This document shows, in pieces, positions 33,924 to 42,406 of a stretch of DNA of 64,000 nucleotides. The notes under the pieces were generated by a model. It worked only from the letters and a program-made list of their open reading frames with translations, had not been told where the DNA came from and searched no databases. Origin of the DNA: Yinghuangia sp051388915 (GTDB lineage Bacteria; Actinomycetota; Actinomycetes; Streptomycetales; Streptomycetaceae); contig NZ_JBPKBH010000001.1 in NCBI RefSeq assembly GCF_051388915.1, forward strand, positions 1 to 64,000. Direction: 5' to 3'. Position numbers and translations under genes: made by a program. How positions within the stretch are numbered: the stretch's first letter is position 1; each line of letters begins with the position of its first letter.

Positions 33924-33951
33924 GCGACGCGGGTCGCGACGGGCCCGGGCC

Positions 33952-33992
33952 GTCAGCGCCTTGAGTTGTCGGCGCCTCGGGTTGTCAGCGCG
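33952..33992. repeat. 2.5 copies of a 16-bp direct repeat
   Basis: GTCAGCGCCTTGAGTT and GTCGGCGCCTCGGGTT are contiguous, followed by GTCAGCGCG. The last partial copy runs into the 3' end of the small convergent gene. Confidence 0.7.
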
Positions 33993-34176
33993 CGCCGGGG
34001 TCGTCCCAGTCCTCGTCCTTCCGGTCCTCCTCGCGTGTCCGCTCGGCCGCCGACTCCAAGGCGTGGGCGGCCGCTTCGCGCGTCGGGTACGGACCGAGCC
34101 GGTCGTTCGCCCGGCACCCGGCACCCTGCTCGACGGCGCCGTGCTTGATGCAGTAGTAGTACTGGTCCTCGCTCAT
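33985..34176 (-). CDS. Small conserved actinobacterial protein
   Basis: A 63-residue acidic protein: MSEDQYYYCIKHGAVEQG, then CRANDRLGPYPTREAAAHAL, then a charged tail. The YYYCxKHxxVE and LGPYPTREEA patterns recur in small proteins of streptomycetes. The two Cys and His residues might bind a metal. Function unknown. ATG at 34176. Confidence 0.75.
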   Translation of the reverse strand: MSEDQYYYCIKHGAVEQGAGCRANDRLGPYPTREAAAHALESAAERTREEDRKDEDWDDPGAR

Positions 34177-34361
34177 GGCCCGATGATCGCACCGGCTCAT
34201 CCGCAGACCCGGACGGCGCGCGGATCCGGGCCCGTTCGAGCAACCACCCGACAGGCCGCCCGCCCTGCCCCGTGCGGTGTCCGAACACCACCGTCACCCG
34301 GTCGAGTTCAGCTGACACACAGTCAGCGGCCGTTGATGGCACAATAACCGGATGGTTTTCA

Positions 34362-34387
34362 CTACGGTAGAACCTGTTCTATTGTAG
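34362..34387. promoter_or_regulatory. AT-rich interrupted palindrome
   Basis: CTAC-GG-TAGAAC-CT-GTTCTA-TT-GTAG: two nested inverted repeats in an AT-rich patch within the 520-bp spacer 34177-34696. It is a candidate operator or promoter element. It is not a LexA box, since the inner spacing is two, not four. Confidence 0.45.
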
Positions 34388-34600
34388 CCCTGCACAATCG
34401 GCCCGCCACGGGGGTGCGGGCAGATCGCGCGGCATCGGAGCGCCCCGGTCCCCGACGACCACCGCTCCGATGCCGCGTCGCGCTCGGGCGCTCCGTGCCG
34501 GACTGAACCTGCTGCCCGCGGAGGTGGGTTGTCTCGGCCGGGCGGGGTCACTACGCTCACGCGAGCGCGACAGACGCGTGCTCTCGGGATGAGGAGGTTG

Positions 34601-34657
34601 ATGAGTATGGCTGCCGTCAGCCGTCATCAGCGTGCCCTCATCCGGCCCGTGCGCTGA
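34601..34657 (+). CDS. Putative leader peptide upstream of the acetyltransferase
   Basis: An 18-codon ORF (MSMAAVSRHQRALIRPVR), with a second ATG at 34607 that sits nine bases after a strong GAGGAGG (34591-34597). Its stop codon lies in the loop of a hairpin (34642-34671). The ORF is too short to judge by composition, but site, position and structure fit a translated leader controlling the next gene. Confidence 0.5.
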   Translation: MSMAAVSRHQRALIRPVR

Positions 34658-34685
34658 CAGCGCACGGCCGGTCGTTGCAACGACC
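34642..34685 (+). promoter_or_regulatory. Overlapping hairpins between leader peptide and acetyltransferase
   Basis: Hairpin 1: CCGGCC-C-GTGCGC with loop TGACA (holding the leader stop codon) pairing with GCGCAC-GGCCGG, 34642-34671. Hairpin 2: a perfect 16-bp palindrome, 34670-34685, directly before the ribosome site AGGAG. They share two bases, so their full forms exclude each other. Confidence 0.6.
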
Positions 34686-34696
34686 AGGAGAGACAC

Positions 34697-35215
34697 ATGT
34701 CTTCCCCTACCTCTTCACCCGGTCACGCCGACCTGGTCACCGAACGCCTCGTCCTGCGGTCGTGGACCGTGGGCGAGGCCACCGCGGTCCTCGACGGCAC
34801 CCGGTCCCCGCAATGGGCGGACGACTTTCCCGCCGAAGGGGATTGCGTCATCGCGGGCCTTCTCGACCGGTGCCCCGACTGGCTCGGCGCCCATGGCCAC
34901 CGTCTTGTCGTCGAGCGCGACAGCGGCCTGGTGGTCGGCTCCATCGGCCTTTTCTGGCCGCCCACCGACGGGGTCCTCGAAATCGGCTACGGCATCGTGG
35001 CCTCCCGGCGCGGCCGAGGGTACGCCCCCGAGGCCACCCGCGCCCTCACCGAATTCGCCCTCGCCGCGCCGGAAGTCCACACCGTGAGCGCCGACGTCGA
35101 ACTCTCGAACCCGGCCTCGGCCAGAGTCCTCGAAAAGGCGGGCTTCCGCCTTTGGGAGACCGACGAGACCGTGGCCAAGTTCAGAACCACGACCCCGACC
35201 CGCGACCCGCGCTGA
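34697..35215 (+). CDS. GNAT acetyltransferase (RimJ/RimL-like)
   Basis: A 172-residue GNAT protein. It opens with LVTERLVLRSWTVGEA, typical of the RimJ/RimL group. The acetyl-CoA motif is SRRGRGYAPEA, and LSNPASARVLEKAGFRL is motif B. The substrate may be a protein N-terminus, an antibiotic or a small amine. AGGAGAG precedes the ATG. A putative translated leader with exclusive hairpins lies directly upstream, and a strong terminator follows. Confidence 0.88.
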   Translation: MSSPTSSPGHADLVTERLVLRSWTVGEATAVLDGTRSPQWADDFPAEGDCVIAGLLDRCPDWLGAHGHRLVVERDSGLVVGSIGLFWPPTDGVLEIGYGIVASRRGRGYAPEATRALTEFALAAPEVHTVSADVELSNPASARVLEKAGFRLWETDETVAKFRTTTPTRDPR

Positions 35216-35221
35216 TCGCAA

Positions 35222-35253
35222 GGGGTCCTGGAGGCACCCCCCTCCAGGACCCC
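35222..35253. terminator. Terminator after the acetyltransferase
   Basis: A perfect 13-bp stem (35222-35234 with 35241-35253) with loop CACCCC, seven bases past the stop. Confidence 0.85.
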
Positions 35254-35324
35254 ACCGCGATCCCCGTGTTCCCGAGCCACGGCGCGATCGGAGAGGCGGG
35301 ATCTGGACGGATGGCGACGCACTT

Positions 35325-36164
35325 CTACCGCTGCGTGTCGCGGCGGCGCGTGGCGATGGTGGCGAGGGTGGTGTGGAGCATCGTGAAGTGGCCGCCCAGG
35401 GAGTCGATGGTGTCGCCTACCGCGTTCAGGACCTTGGCTCGTGGGGCGGGAGGGAGTTGGGTCAGGCCGCCGGTTGTCGGCAGCAGGTTCAGCCATTGGT
35501 CGCGTGTGTAGGTTCGCCGCCAGTCGAACTGCCACTGCTCGGGTTCGTCGAACTGGCCGGTTTCGCGGATGCGTTCGGCGAATTCGGCGTACCCGGCCTG
35601 GTACAGGCCGAGTGGGCGGCGGGCCGGTAGTGCGTTGAGCGGGGAGTCGGGCGCCGCTTGCCGGTGGGCCTCGGCGAAGGCTTCGGCTACCTCGGCGGGC
35701 GGTTCGTACACGTGCCCGAAGATCGCCAGTCGTCCGCCCGGGCGTAGTACGCGTGCCGCCTTCGCGGCGCCGACGGACGGGTCGACCCAGTGCCACGACT
35801 GCGCGGCGGTGACGATGTCGAACGTACGGCCGTCATGTCGCCAGTCCTCGAAGGTCGCGACCTCGACGTCCAGGCCGAGGCCGCGGGCGAAGTCGGCCAT
35901 CCGCGGGTCGGGCTCGACCCCGAGCACGGTGCAGCCGGCTGCCTGGAACTGGCGGGAGGCGATGCCGGTGCCGCATCCGATGTCGAGCAGGTGGGGTGTG
36001 GCGCCGGGAGCCGAGGAGACGATGCGGGCCACGAGCGCGTCAGGGTAGCGGGGGCGGGCCGCGTCGTAGCGTTGCGCGTCCGCGCCGAACGACTCGGCCA
36101 TGTGCCGGGCGTTGTGCGGTCGGGCGGGGGGTTGATCGGGTTGGTCGCGCGACTGAGTGGGCAT
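35325..36164 (-). CDS. Class I SAM-dependent methyltransferase
   Basis: A 279-residue methyltransferase. Motif I is LLDIGCGTGIASRQF (about residue 60), motif II has VLGVEPDPRM, and AAQSWHWVD is typical of a UbiE/Methyltransf_11 subgroup. The start has twin palindromes over it that also precede the divergent TetR gene, so its expression is probably repressed by that TetR protein. The substrate is unknown. Confidence 0.86.
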   Translation of the reverse strand: MPTQSRDQPDQPPARPHNARHMAESFGADAQRYDAARPRYPDALVARIVSSAPGATPHLLDIGCGTGIASRQFQAAGCTVLGVEPDPRMADFARGLGLDVEVATFEDWRHDGRTFDIVTAAQSWHWVDPSVGAAKAARVLRPGGRLAIFGHVYEPPAEVAEAFAEAHRQAAPDSPLNALPARRPLGLYQAGYAEFAERIRETGQFDEPEQWQFDWRRTYTRDQWLNLLPTTGGLTQLPPAPRAKVLNAVGDTIDSLGGHFTMLHTTLATIATRRRDTQR

Positions 36165-36192
36165 GTGCCCACTTTAGTGGGCGCGTGCCCAC
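36157..36192. promoter_or_regulatory. Twin 16-bp operators between methyltransferase and TetR
   Basis: Two copies of GTGGGC-N4-GCCCAC at 36157-36172 and 36177-36192, separated by TTTA, so their centres are 20 bp (two turns) apart. The first covers the methyltransferase start codon (36162-36164). The symmetry and spacing are those of a cooperative TetR binding site. Confidence 0.8.
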
Positions 36193-36240
36193 CGTCAATG
36201 GGGGAGGATGAGGCGGCCGACATACGAGAGGACCCCTGAC

Positions 36241-36849
36241 TTGCCCACCGGAGTGCACCTTCGCGACGCGCGGCAGCAGCTCTTCGACGCCGCCGAACGC
36301 GTGCTGCTGCGGGACGGGCCGAACGCGCTGACCAGCCGGGCGGTCACCGACGAGGCGGGCTGCGCCAAGGGTGTTCTGCACCGGCACTTCAGCGACTTCG
36401 ACGGGTTCCTCGCCGAGCTCGTGCTCGACCGGGCCGCGCAACTGGAGGCGCGGGCGCGCGCGTTGCGCGGGTCGGTCGGCACCGGGACGGTGGCCGACAA
36501 CCTCACCGCCGCGCTGACCGCGCTCTTCGGCCCGGTTGCGGTGGCGATCATCCCGCTCATCACGTTTCGGGACGAGCTCCGGGCGCGCCTGCGCCAGGCC
36601 GCGCCCGGGGGTGGCATCGCGATCCTCGGGCAGGCCACGAGCGAGATCTCGGCCTATCTCGCCGACGAACGCGACGTGGGGCGTATCGCCGCCGATGCCG
36701 ACATCGACTCACTGACTCTTTCCCTGGTCGGCGGCGGGCACCTGCTGTTCGCGGACCGGGACCGCGACTCCACTCCGCCGGACGCGGCAGTGGTGCACAG
36801 GCTTGTGGCAGCGGTCGTTGCGGACGTCGTGCAGCGTCGATCGGCGTAG
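36241..36849 (+). CDS. TetR-family regulator
   Basis: A 202-residue TetR protein. HTH: DARQQLFDAAERVLLRDG, then LTSRAVTDEAGCAKGVLHRHF (about residues 9-48). The TTG at 36241 (LPTGVHLRD) has AGAGG upstream and gives the usual family start; ATG at 36208 is a longer alternative without normal spacing. It probably binds the twin operators and represses the divergent methyltransferase and itself. Confidence 0.86.
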   Translation: MPTGVHLRDARQQLFDAAERVLLRDGPNALTSRAVTDEAGCAKGVLHRHFSDFDGFLAELVLDRAAQLEARARALRGSVGTGTVADNLTAALTALFGPVAVAIIPLITFRDELRARLRQAAPGGGIAILGQATSEISAYLADERDVGRIAADADIDSLTLSLVGGGHLLFADRDRDSTPPDAAVVHRLVAAVVADVVQRRSA

Positions 36850-36872
36850 GCGGCGGCGTCCGGCCAAAGAGG

Positions 36873-36896
36873 TCCATACCAATTTGGTCTGGACCA
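36873..36896. promoter_or_regulatory. DasR-type (dre-like) palindrome
   Basis: TGGTCTGGACCA at 36885-36896 matches the core of the DasR element TGGTCTAGACCA at 11 of 12 positions. It overlaps a larger inverted repeat in which GGTCCA (36871-36876) pairs with TGGACC (36890-36895) around ACCAA-T-TTGGT. It is 26 bp upstream of the next start. Confidence 0.65.
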
Positions 36897-36921
36897 TTCC
36901 CTTGGGTGGGGTGCCGTGTAT

Positions 36922-37497
36922 ATGGTGCCGCGCATGGCGATTCCGGTTCAGGGAAGTCCGTACGCCGAAAGCCCCCAGCCGCCCGATTCCTCGCGTGGGC
37001 ACGGCCGTCGGTCGGGGCCGCGGAAGCGGTCCGGGCTGGGGTGGGTCGCCGTGTGGGCCGTTGCGGTTGCCGCCGTCGCCGCCTACCCGGTGTACCGGTT
37101 CGCGATGCCGCTCGACGAGGTGGACGCCCAGAGCGAGCAGGGTGGGTTGTGCCTGATGGCGTTCGAGGGGTCGATGGTGGGCGGGCGGCTGCCGAGTTCG
37201 GTGGACTGCCTCTCGCCCGAGGCGCGTTGGCGGGTCACGGAGCGGTTCGACGCTCCCGCCGGTCCGGCGCCGTGCCGTGATCTCCCGGCCGACAAGGGGT
37301 ACGAGACGGGGATGGAGTGGCGGTCGTCGGACGGTGAGGTGCTGTGCCTGACGGTGACGCCGTTCACGACGTTCAAGGACTACGAGGCGATCGGCACGAT
37401 GCCGTTCAACTTCAATCACGCCGACTTCGAGGAGATGAAGACACGCCTGCTGGCCGCCACCGGCGGGCAACCGGACCCGGCGGGGGAAGCTGGGTGA
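36922..37497 (+). CDS. Hypothetical membrane-anchored protein
   Basis: A 191-residue protein with a basic Pro/Arg-rich N-terminus, one TM helix (about residues 38-58, VAVWAVAVAAVAAYPVYRF) and an external domain with four Cys that may form disulfides. I do not recognise the family. ATG at 36922 has GGTGGGG ten bases upstream; GTG 36916 and ATG 36934 are alternatives. A DasR-like site in its promoter links it tentatively to amino-sugar sensing. Confidence 0.68.
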   Translation: MVPRMAIPVQGSPYAESPQPPDSSRGHGRRSGPRKRSGLGWVAVWAVAVAAVAAYPVYRFAMPLDEVDAQSEQGGLCLMAFEGSMVGGRLPSSVDCLSPEARWRVTERFDAPAGPAPCRDLPADKGYETGMEWRSSDGEVLCLTVTPFTTFKDYEAIGTMPFNFNHADFEEMKTRLLAATGGQPDPAGEAG

Positions 37498-37561
37498 AAG
37501 GCGGGGCCGGCCGGGTGGGTGCGACCGCGAGAGTGTGCGCGGCGGGTCACCCGGCGGGCCT

Positions 37562-38089
37562 TCAGCCGTCTTCGGGCTCGCCCATGGTGTACGGGGACGC
37601 CTGACCGACCAGGTCCAGCGCCGATGCCCACCACGGGACGTCGCTGTCTCCGCCGGTGTTGTCGATCATGCGGCGGAGCACCGCCAGCGCGCCGAGGAAG
37701 TCCTGCTCCGAGATGCCCTCGTGGATGCGCGCGTTCGCCCGTACGACGCGCGCGTGGGTGCGCGCGAGACCGAGCTGACCGGCGGGTGTCAGGTGCAGCA
37801 TGCCGTCGGGGGACTCGTCGATCCAGCCGCGCGAGAAGAGTTGCGCGTAGATGGGGTCGAAGGACAGTCCGGGCTCGGCGAACATGCCGAGTTGGTCGGC
37901 GACGGACGCGCGCGTCCAGGTGCCGGGGGATTCGCCGATCAGGTTGACGACCCACCACTGCGGCTGGGTGAGTTGTTCCTTGCGCAGGGTCGCCACCGTG
38001 TACGCGACAATCGCCTGGTGGGCGACGCCCGCCCAATAGCCGATCGGCTGGTGGGCCAGTTGCTCGGCCGGATAGTCCTTGACGGTCAT
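37562..38089 (-). CDS. MarR-family regulator
   Basis: A 175-residue winged-helix protein. The HTH region is PQWWVVNLIGESPGTWTRASVADQL and the wing is YAQLFSRGWIDESPDGMLHLT. GAAGGAGG precedes the ATG at 38089. It is divergent from the photolyase gene, whose promoter holds two TTGA/TCAA repeats, so it probably regulates that gene. Confidence 0.78.
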   Translation of the reverse strand: MTVKDYPAEQLAHQPIGYWAGVAHQAIVAYTVATLRKEQLTQPQWWVVNLIGESPGTWTRASVADQLGMFAEPGLSFDPIYAQLFSRGWIDESPDGMLHLTPAGQLGLARTHARVVRANARIHEGISEQDFLGALAVLRRMIDNTGGDSDVPWWASALDLVGQASPYTMGEPEDG

Positions 38090-38136
38090 CGCGATGCCTC
38101 CTTCGGCTGATCCGGATGACCTGATCAACATAGAAG

Positions 38137-38164
38137 TTGAAGTCAAGTTTAAGTCAAGCTAGCG
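38137..38164 (+). promoter_or_regulatory. Photolyase promoter with two operator-like repeats
   Basis: TTGAAGTCAA (38137-38146) and TTTAAGTCAA (38148-38157) are repeated 11 bp apart. The first contains a possible -35 (TTGAAG) placed 16 bp before TAGCGT (38159-38164), a -10-like hexamer. Transcription would begin at or next to the ATG at 38172, giving a leaderless mRNA. Confidence 0.55.
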
Positions 38165-38171
38165 TCGCGGC

Positions 38172-39569
38172 ATGGGTGTACGTCTGCTGTGGTTCCGTCG
38201 TGACCTCCGGCTCGGGGACAACCCGGCCCTCCACGCCGCGGCGGGGACGGGGGCGCCCGGGATAGGAGGCGGGGAGGCCGGCACGGTTCTGCCGGTCTTC
38301 GTCGTCGATCCGGTGCTGTGGGGAGCGGCGGGACCGGCTCGGCGGGCCCATCTGGCGCGGTCGCTGCGCGCGCTCGACGCCGACGTGCGGAAGGGCGGGG
38401 GGAAGCAGGGACTTGTGGTGCGGTACGGGGATCCGGCTGCCGAGATCCCCCGGCTTGCGGCTGAGGTCGGCGTCGAACAGGTGCACGTGGCAGCAGACTT
38501 CGGGCCGTACGGCCGGAAGCGCGATGACGCGGTGGAACAGGCCCTGGGCAGAGTGCCGTTCGTGCGCACCGGATCGCCGTACGCGGTCGCGCCCGGGGGC
38601 GTTGTCAAGGGCGACGGTACGCCCTACCGGGTCTTCACCCCCTTCCTCGGCGCCTGGGCGGACCACGGCTGGCGGCGGCCACTGCCCGCGCCCGACGGCG
38701 TCGAATGGACTGGCGGAAGGGGAGCGGCGCTGCCGGACGAACCGGCTTCGGGCGTACCGCATTTGCCCGCGGCGGGTGAGAGGGCCGCGTACGGGCAATG
38801 GGCGGATTTCCGCGACGGCGACGGGTTGGCGGACTACGCCGAACGCCGGGACCGACCCGATCTGCCGGGCTCCTCGCGCCTGTCCGTGCACCTCAAGTTC
38901 GGCGAGATCCACCCGCGGACGATCCTCGCCGAGATCGACGCACAGGCGACCGGGGCCGCCAAGTTCCGGGCCGAGCTTGCCTGGCGCGAGTTCTACGCGG
39001 ATGTGCTGTGGCATCGGCCGGAAAGCGGGCGGGACTACCTCGACGCGCGCTTCAAGGCGATGCCGTACGACGAAGGACTCGGCGCGGAAGAGGAGTTCGA
39101 GGCGTGGCAGGAGGGACGCACCGGCTTTCCGTTTGTCGATGCGGGCATGCGGCAGCTCCTGGCCGAGGGTTGGATGCACAACCGGGTGCGCATGGTCGTC
39201 GCATCGTTCCTGGTGAAGGACCTGCACCAGGAATGGACGCGCGGCGCCGCGCACTTCATGCACCGGCTCGCGGACGGCGACCTCGCGTCCAACAGCCACG
39301 GATGGCAGTGGGTCGCGGGCTGCGGTACGGACGCCGCACCGTACTTCCGCGTGTTCAACCCCGTGACGCAGGGACGCAAGTTCGACCCTGACGGGGATTA
39401 CGTGCGCAAGTACGTCCCCGAGCTGCGCGGCATCGCCGGGGCGGCCGTCCATGAGCCGTGGAAGCTCAAGGACGGCCTGCCGAAGGGGTATCCGGAGCGG
39501 ATCGTCGACCACGCCGAGGAGCGCGAAGTCGCCTTGGCACGCTACGCGGCGATGCGCGAGGGCAGGTGA
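38172..39569 (+). CDS. phr: Deoxyribodipyrimidine photolyase
   Basis: A 465-residue cryptochrome/photolyase-family enzyme that uses blue light and FAD to split pyrimidine dimers. The N-terminal antenna domain starts LLWFRRDLRLGDNPAL. The FAD domain has ELAWREFYADVLW, TGFPFVDAGMRQL, WMHNRVRMVVASFLVKDL, SNSHGWQWVAG and YFRVFNP, all typical of class I CPD photolyases. No ribosome site precedes the ATG. A divergent MarR gene is the probable regulator. Confidence 0.92.
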   Translation: MGVRLLWFRRDLRLGDNPALHAAAGTGAPGIGGGEAGTVLPVFVVDPVLWGAAGPARRAHLARSLRALDADVRKGGGKQGLVVRYGDPAAEIPRLAAEVGVEQVHVAADFGPYGRKRDDAVEQALGRVPFVRTGSPYAVAPGGVVKGDGTPYRVFTPFLGAWADHGWRRPLPAPDGVEWTGGRGAALPDEPASGVPHLPAAGERAAYGQWADFRDGDGLADYAERRDRPDLPGSSRLSVHLKFGEIHPRTILAEIDAQATGAAKFRAELAWREFYADVLWHRPESGRDYLDARFKAMPYDEGLGAEEEFEAWQEGRTGFPFVDAGMRQLLAEGWMHNRVRMVVASFLVKDLHQEWTRGAAHFMHRLADGDLASNSHGWQWVAGCGTDAAPYFRVFNPVTQGRKFDPDGDYVRKYVPELRGIAGAAVHEPWKLKDGLPKGYPERIVDHAEEREVALARYAAMREGR

Positions 39570-39575
39570 CGTCCG

Positions 39576-42192
39576 TCAGCCGGCTACGTTCGCCTTCCAC
39601 CACGCCGCCGCCCGCTCGACGCCCAGGCGGTCGTCCCACAGGCCGGCCGGGTCGTCCGGCATCAGCAACTCCGGGATTTCCAGGCGCTGGTCGACCGTGG
39701 CGACGCGCGCGAGGTAGCGGCCCGCCTCCTGGAGGCGCACCTCGTCCAGGCGGCTGAGTTCGACCAGGGTCTTCGGCATGCCGTGTGCGCCGCGGCCGAT
39801 CAGGTACGCGTCGTAGGGGTCGAACCCGACGGCCAGCAGCGACGCCTCCTCCACGGACAGCCCGGCGGCCTCGCCGAACGCCCGGATCGACGCCTCGGGC
39901 CACGGCGCGGGCCCCCGCGTCTCCAACAGTCGCAGGAACGCCGCGACGCGCGCCGCGCCACCCCAGCCCGCGCACACGCGCTCCGACTCGACGACACCGA
40001 AAGGCGGTTCGCCGAAGACGCCGTCCGCCGCGTACTCGATCGCCGCGATGTCGGGCGAGTTGCCCAGTGACCCCTGAAGCACGATCAGGCAGCCGCGGGC
40101 GGTCCGGCACACCTGGCCTTCCTGGGGAACGGCGCCCCCGTCCGTGCGCAGCGTCAACGTCCGCCAGCGGCCGCCCGGGTCGCACAGCGGCGGACCGCCC
40201 CAGGAGCGTACGTGGTCCGCCCCCAGGTCGGTGCTGCGCCGATCCGGCTCCGAGGGGGAGAGCGCGGCGCGCAGGGCGCGGCACCCCAGGCGGCCCAGCG
40301 AACTCTCCCAGCGACGGGCGTTCGCCAGTCGCACGGTCAAGGGCGGCGTGGCGACCTCCGGGTCCGCGCACTTCTCGGCCGTCCGACTCAGCCGGTAGAA
40401 CATCTCCTGCATGTCGGTGAAGATGCGTGCCCGCAGGTCGCCCGGGTCGGTGATCGGGTACGGAAGCGGGACGGCCCGCAGTACGGGCCCGGGGGGGGGN
40501 NNNNNNNNNNNNNNNNNNNNNNNNNNNNNNNNNNNNNNNNNNNNNNNNNNNNNNNNNNNNNNNNNNNNNNNNNNNNNNNNCCCGCAGTACGGGCCCGGCG
40601 GCCGGCGCGGCGCCGTCGCGGCCGGCCGCGTTCGGCTCGATGTCACGGGCACTCGGCCGGCTGCCTTCCACGAGATGCGCACTCGGCACGCCGCCTTCCA
40701 CGTGACGGGCACTCAGCACCCGGCACTCCACCGCCGACCAGATCGTCCCCGCGATGCCGTCGAGGAGGCGGTCCGCGACCGGCTCCGGGAAGGCCGACTC
40801 CGGGAACACCGGTTCGAGCACCGCGCGGATGGCGTCGAAGCAGCCGTCGACCTCGTGCGTGTGGTCGCCGACCGGGACGCGCCGGCCGATCGCGGTGATC
40901 CGGTCGGCGAGCGTACCGTCGACGGCGTCCAGCACCCCGGCCGCCATCGCAGCGTCCGCGCCGCGCAGCAGCCGGGAGCCCGCCTCGTCGCGCGCGGCCA
41001 GGCGTCCCCAGACCTGGGGCGGGGTCACGAGTTCGCTGCCGGACGCCCAGCGGTGGCGGCGACGACCGACGCTGTGCGTGCCCGCGACGCGCGCCGGGCG
41101 GGACGGCCCTTGGTACCAGCGGCTCACCACCACGCCCTTCGCGTCCAGGAGTTCCCACCAGCCACCCGAGCCGCGCCGCAACTCCCGTCCCGATTCGCCC
41201 TGATGCGCCGCCCCCGGCAGCGCCACCGGAGACAGCGCGTCGTCCGCAGGCGGTGCCGAGGCCGTGAACTGCCCGCGTTCGTAGACGAACCGGTCCGATG
41301 TCGCGGACGACCCGGCCTCGGCCGGGAACCACAGGAACAGCGGCCCGGCGACCACGCCGCGTGGCCCGAAGACAGTGGCGCGCCCGTTGCCCGCGACGAC
41401 GAACGAGTCCTCGGCGGCACCCTCGCCGGGCTCCAGGCGGAAGACGTCGTCGCTGTGCCAGAACGAGCCGAACCGGTCGAGCGCGGCGTCGCCCAGCTCG
41501 TCCACGAGCCCGCCGCGCCACGTGGCCGCGACGACCTCGGCGAGATCAACCGTCAGCAACTCGCCGACGAGCTCCCGGACGTCCGGACACGCGTCGGCAA
41601 GCCGGGCGGGTCCCAGCAGGTCCAGGAAGTACACGGCCTCGTGCAGGACCGGCAGACTGCCCGCCCGCACGGCGTCCGCCCACGTCTCGACGGATTCCCG
41701 CAGGATGTCGACCAACCCCGGTGCGCCCAGCACCGCTTCGGCGAAACCGGCGTGGTCGCGGAGCACACAGCCGGGGCGGCCCAGCGCCAGCAGATCGCCG
41801 CGCCGGTCGAACACCGCCTCGCGCAGCAGCGGGCGGAACCGCGGATCCGCCGCCACTGTGCCGAGGCCGCCGCGACGCGCCCGGCCCGCCCAGGCGCGCA
41901 GGCTGACCACGGTGCCGGGCGGCGGCGCGCTGAAAGGCACCCCGGCCGCCAGTGCGGCGTCGATCAGGTCGAAGTCGAGGTCCCACATCGGCAGATGGCC
42001 GGCGTACAGGCGCTGCACGGTCGCGAACCCGACCGGGTCGCACGTACGCCCCTCAGCGTGCAACAGCTCGGCGAGCCGGGCGAGTTCCGCGCGCAGGCCC
42101 GCGGTGAGTCTGCGGCCGACGGCCTTCTCCGCCAGGAACTCCAGTTGCTTGTCCGCCGTGTCGCGCGTCGCGCTGAGCTTGTCCGTCAAGGC
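39576..42192 (-). CDS. Large hypothetical protein, interrupted by an N-gap
   Basis: After removing the duplicated gap flank (106 bases) the two halves form one 836-residue frame. The N-terminal part is helical (KQLEFLAEKAVGRRLTAGLR), the middle Trp/Gly-rich (GGWWELLDAKGVVVSRWYQG), and a ten-residue repeat (VLSARHVEGG, VPSAHLVEGS) lies next to the gap. The C-terminal part is leucine-rich and helical. I recognise no known family or motif. Start: TTG 42192 with GGGAGC upstream; uncertain. Convergent with the photolyase, six bases apart. Confidence 0.65.
40475..40598. other. Assembly gap with duplicated 18-bp flank
   Basis: Bases 40475-40492 recur at 40581-40598 around poly-G and Ns (40500-40580). 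The 106-base offset restores a single frame when collapsed, so little or nothing is missing. Confidence 0.9.
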
Positions 42193-42406
42193 TCGGTCCG
42201 CTCCCGTGCAGTCGTCGTGTGCCGAGGGAGCGCGGTACACGCCGCGTACCCCCGAAGGGTTACCGGCCCGTTCTACCAGCCGTCCCCGCCACACTTCAGG
42301 GGTCGAACGCGCCGAGATCCGCGGTCCCCAGGGAACGGGCGGCCAAGGCAGCCGCAAGGGAGCCGCGGATCAGGGCGGTCGCGCGTGCCGCGACCCTGCC
42401 GGTGCG

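Noticed and set aside
34371..34379. Possible LexA (SOS) box near GAAC..GTTC
   Set aside because: The actinobacterial box needs four bases between GAAC and GTTC; here there are two.
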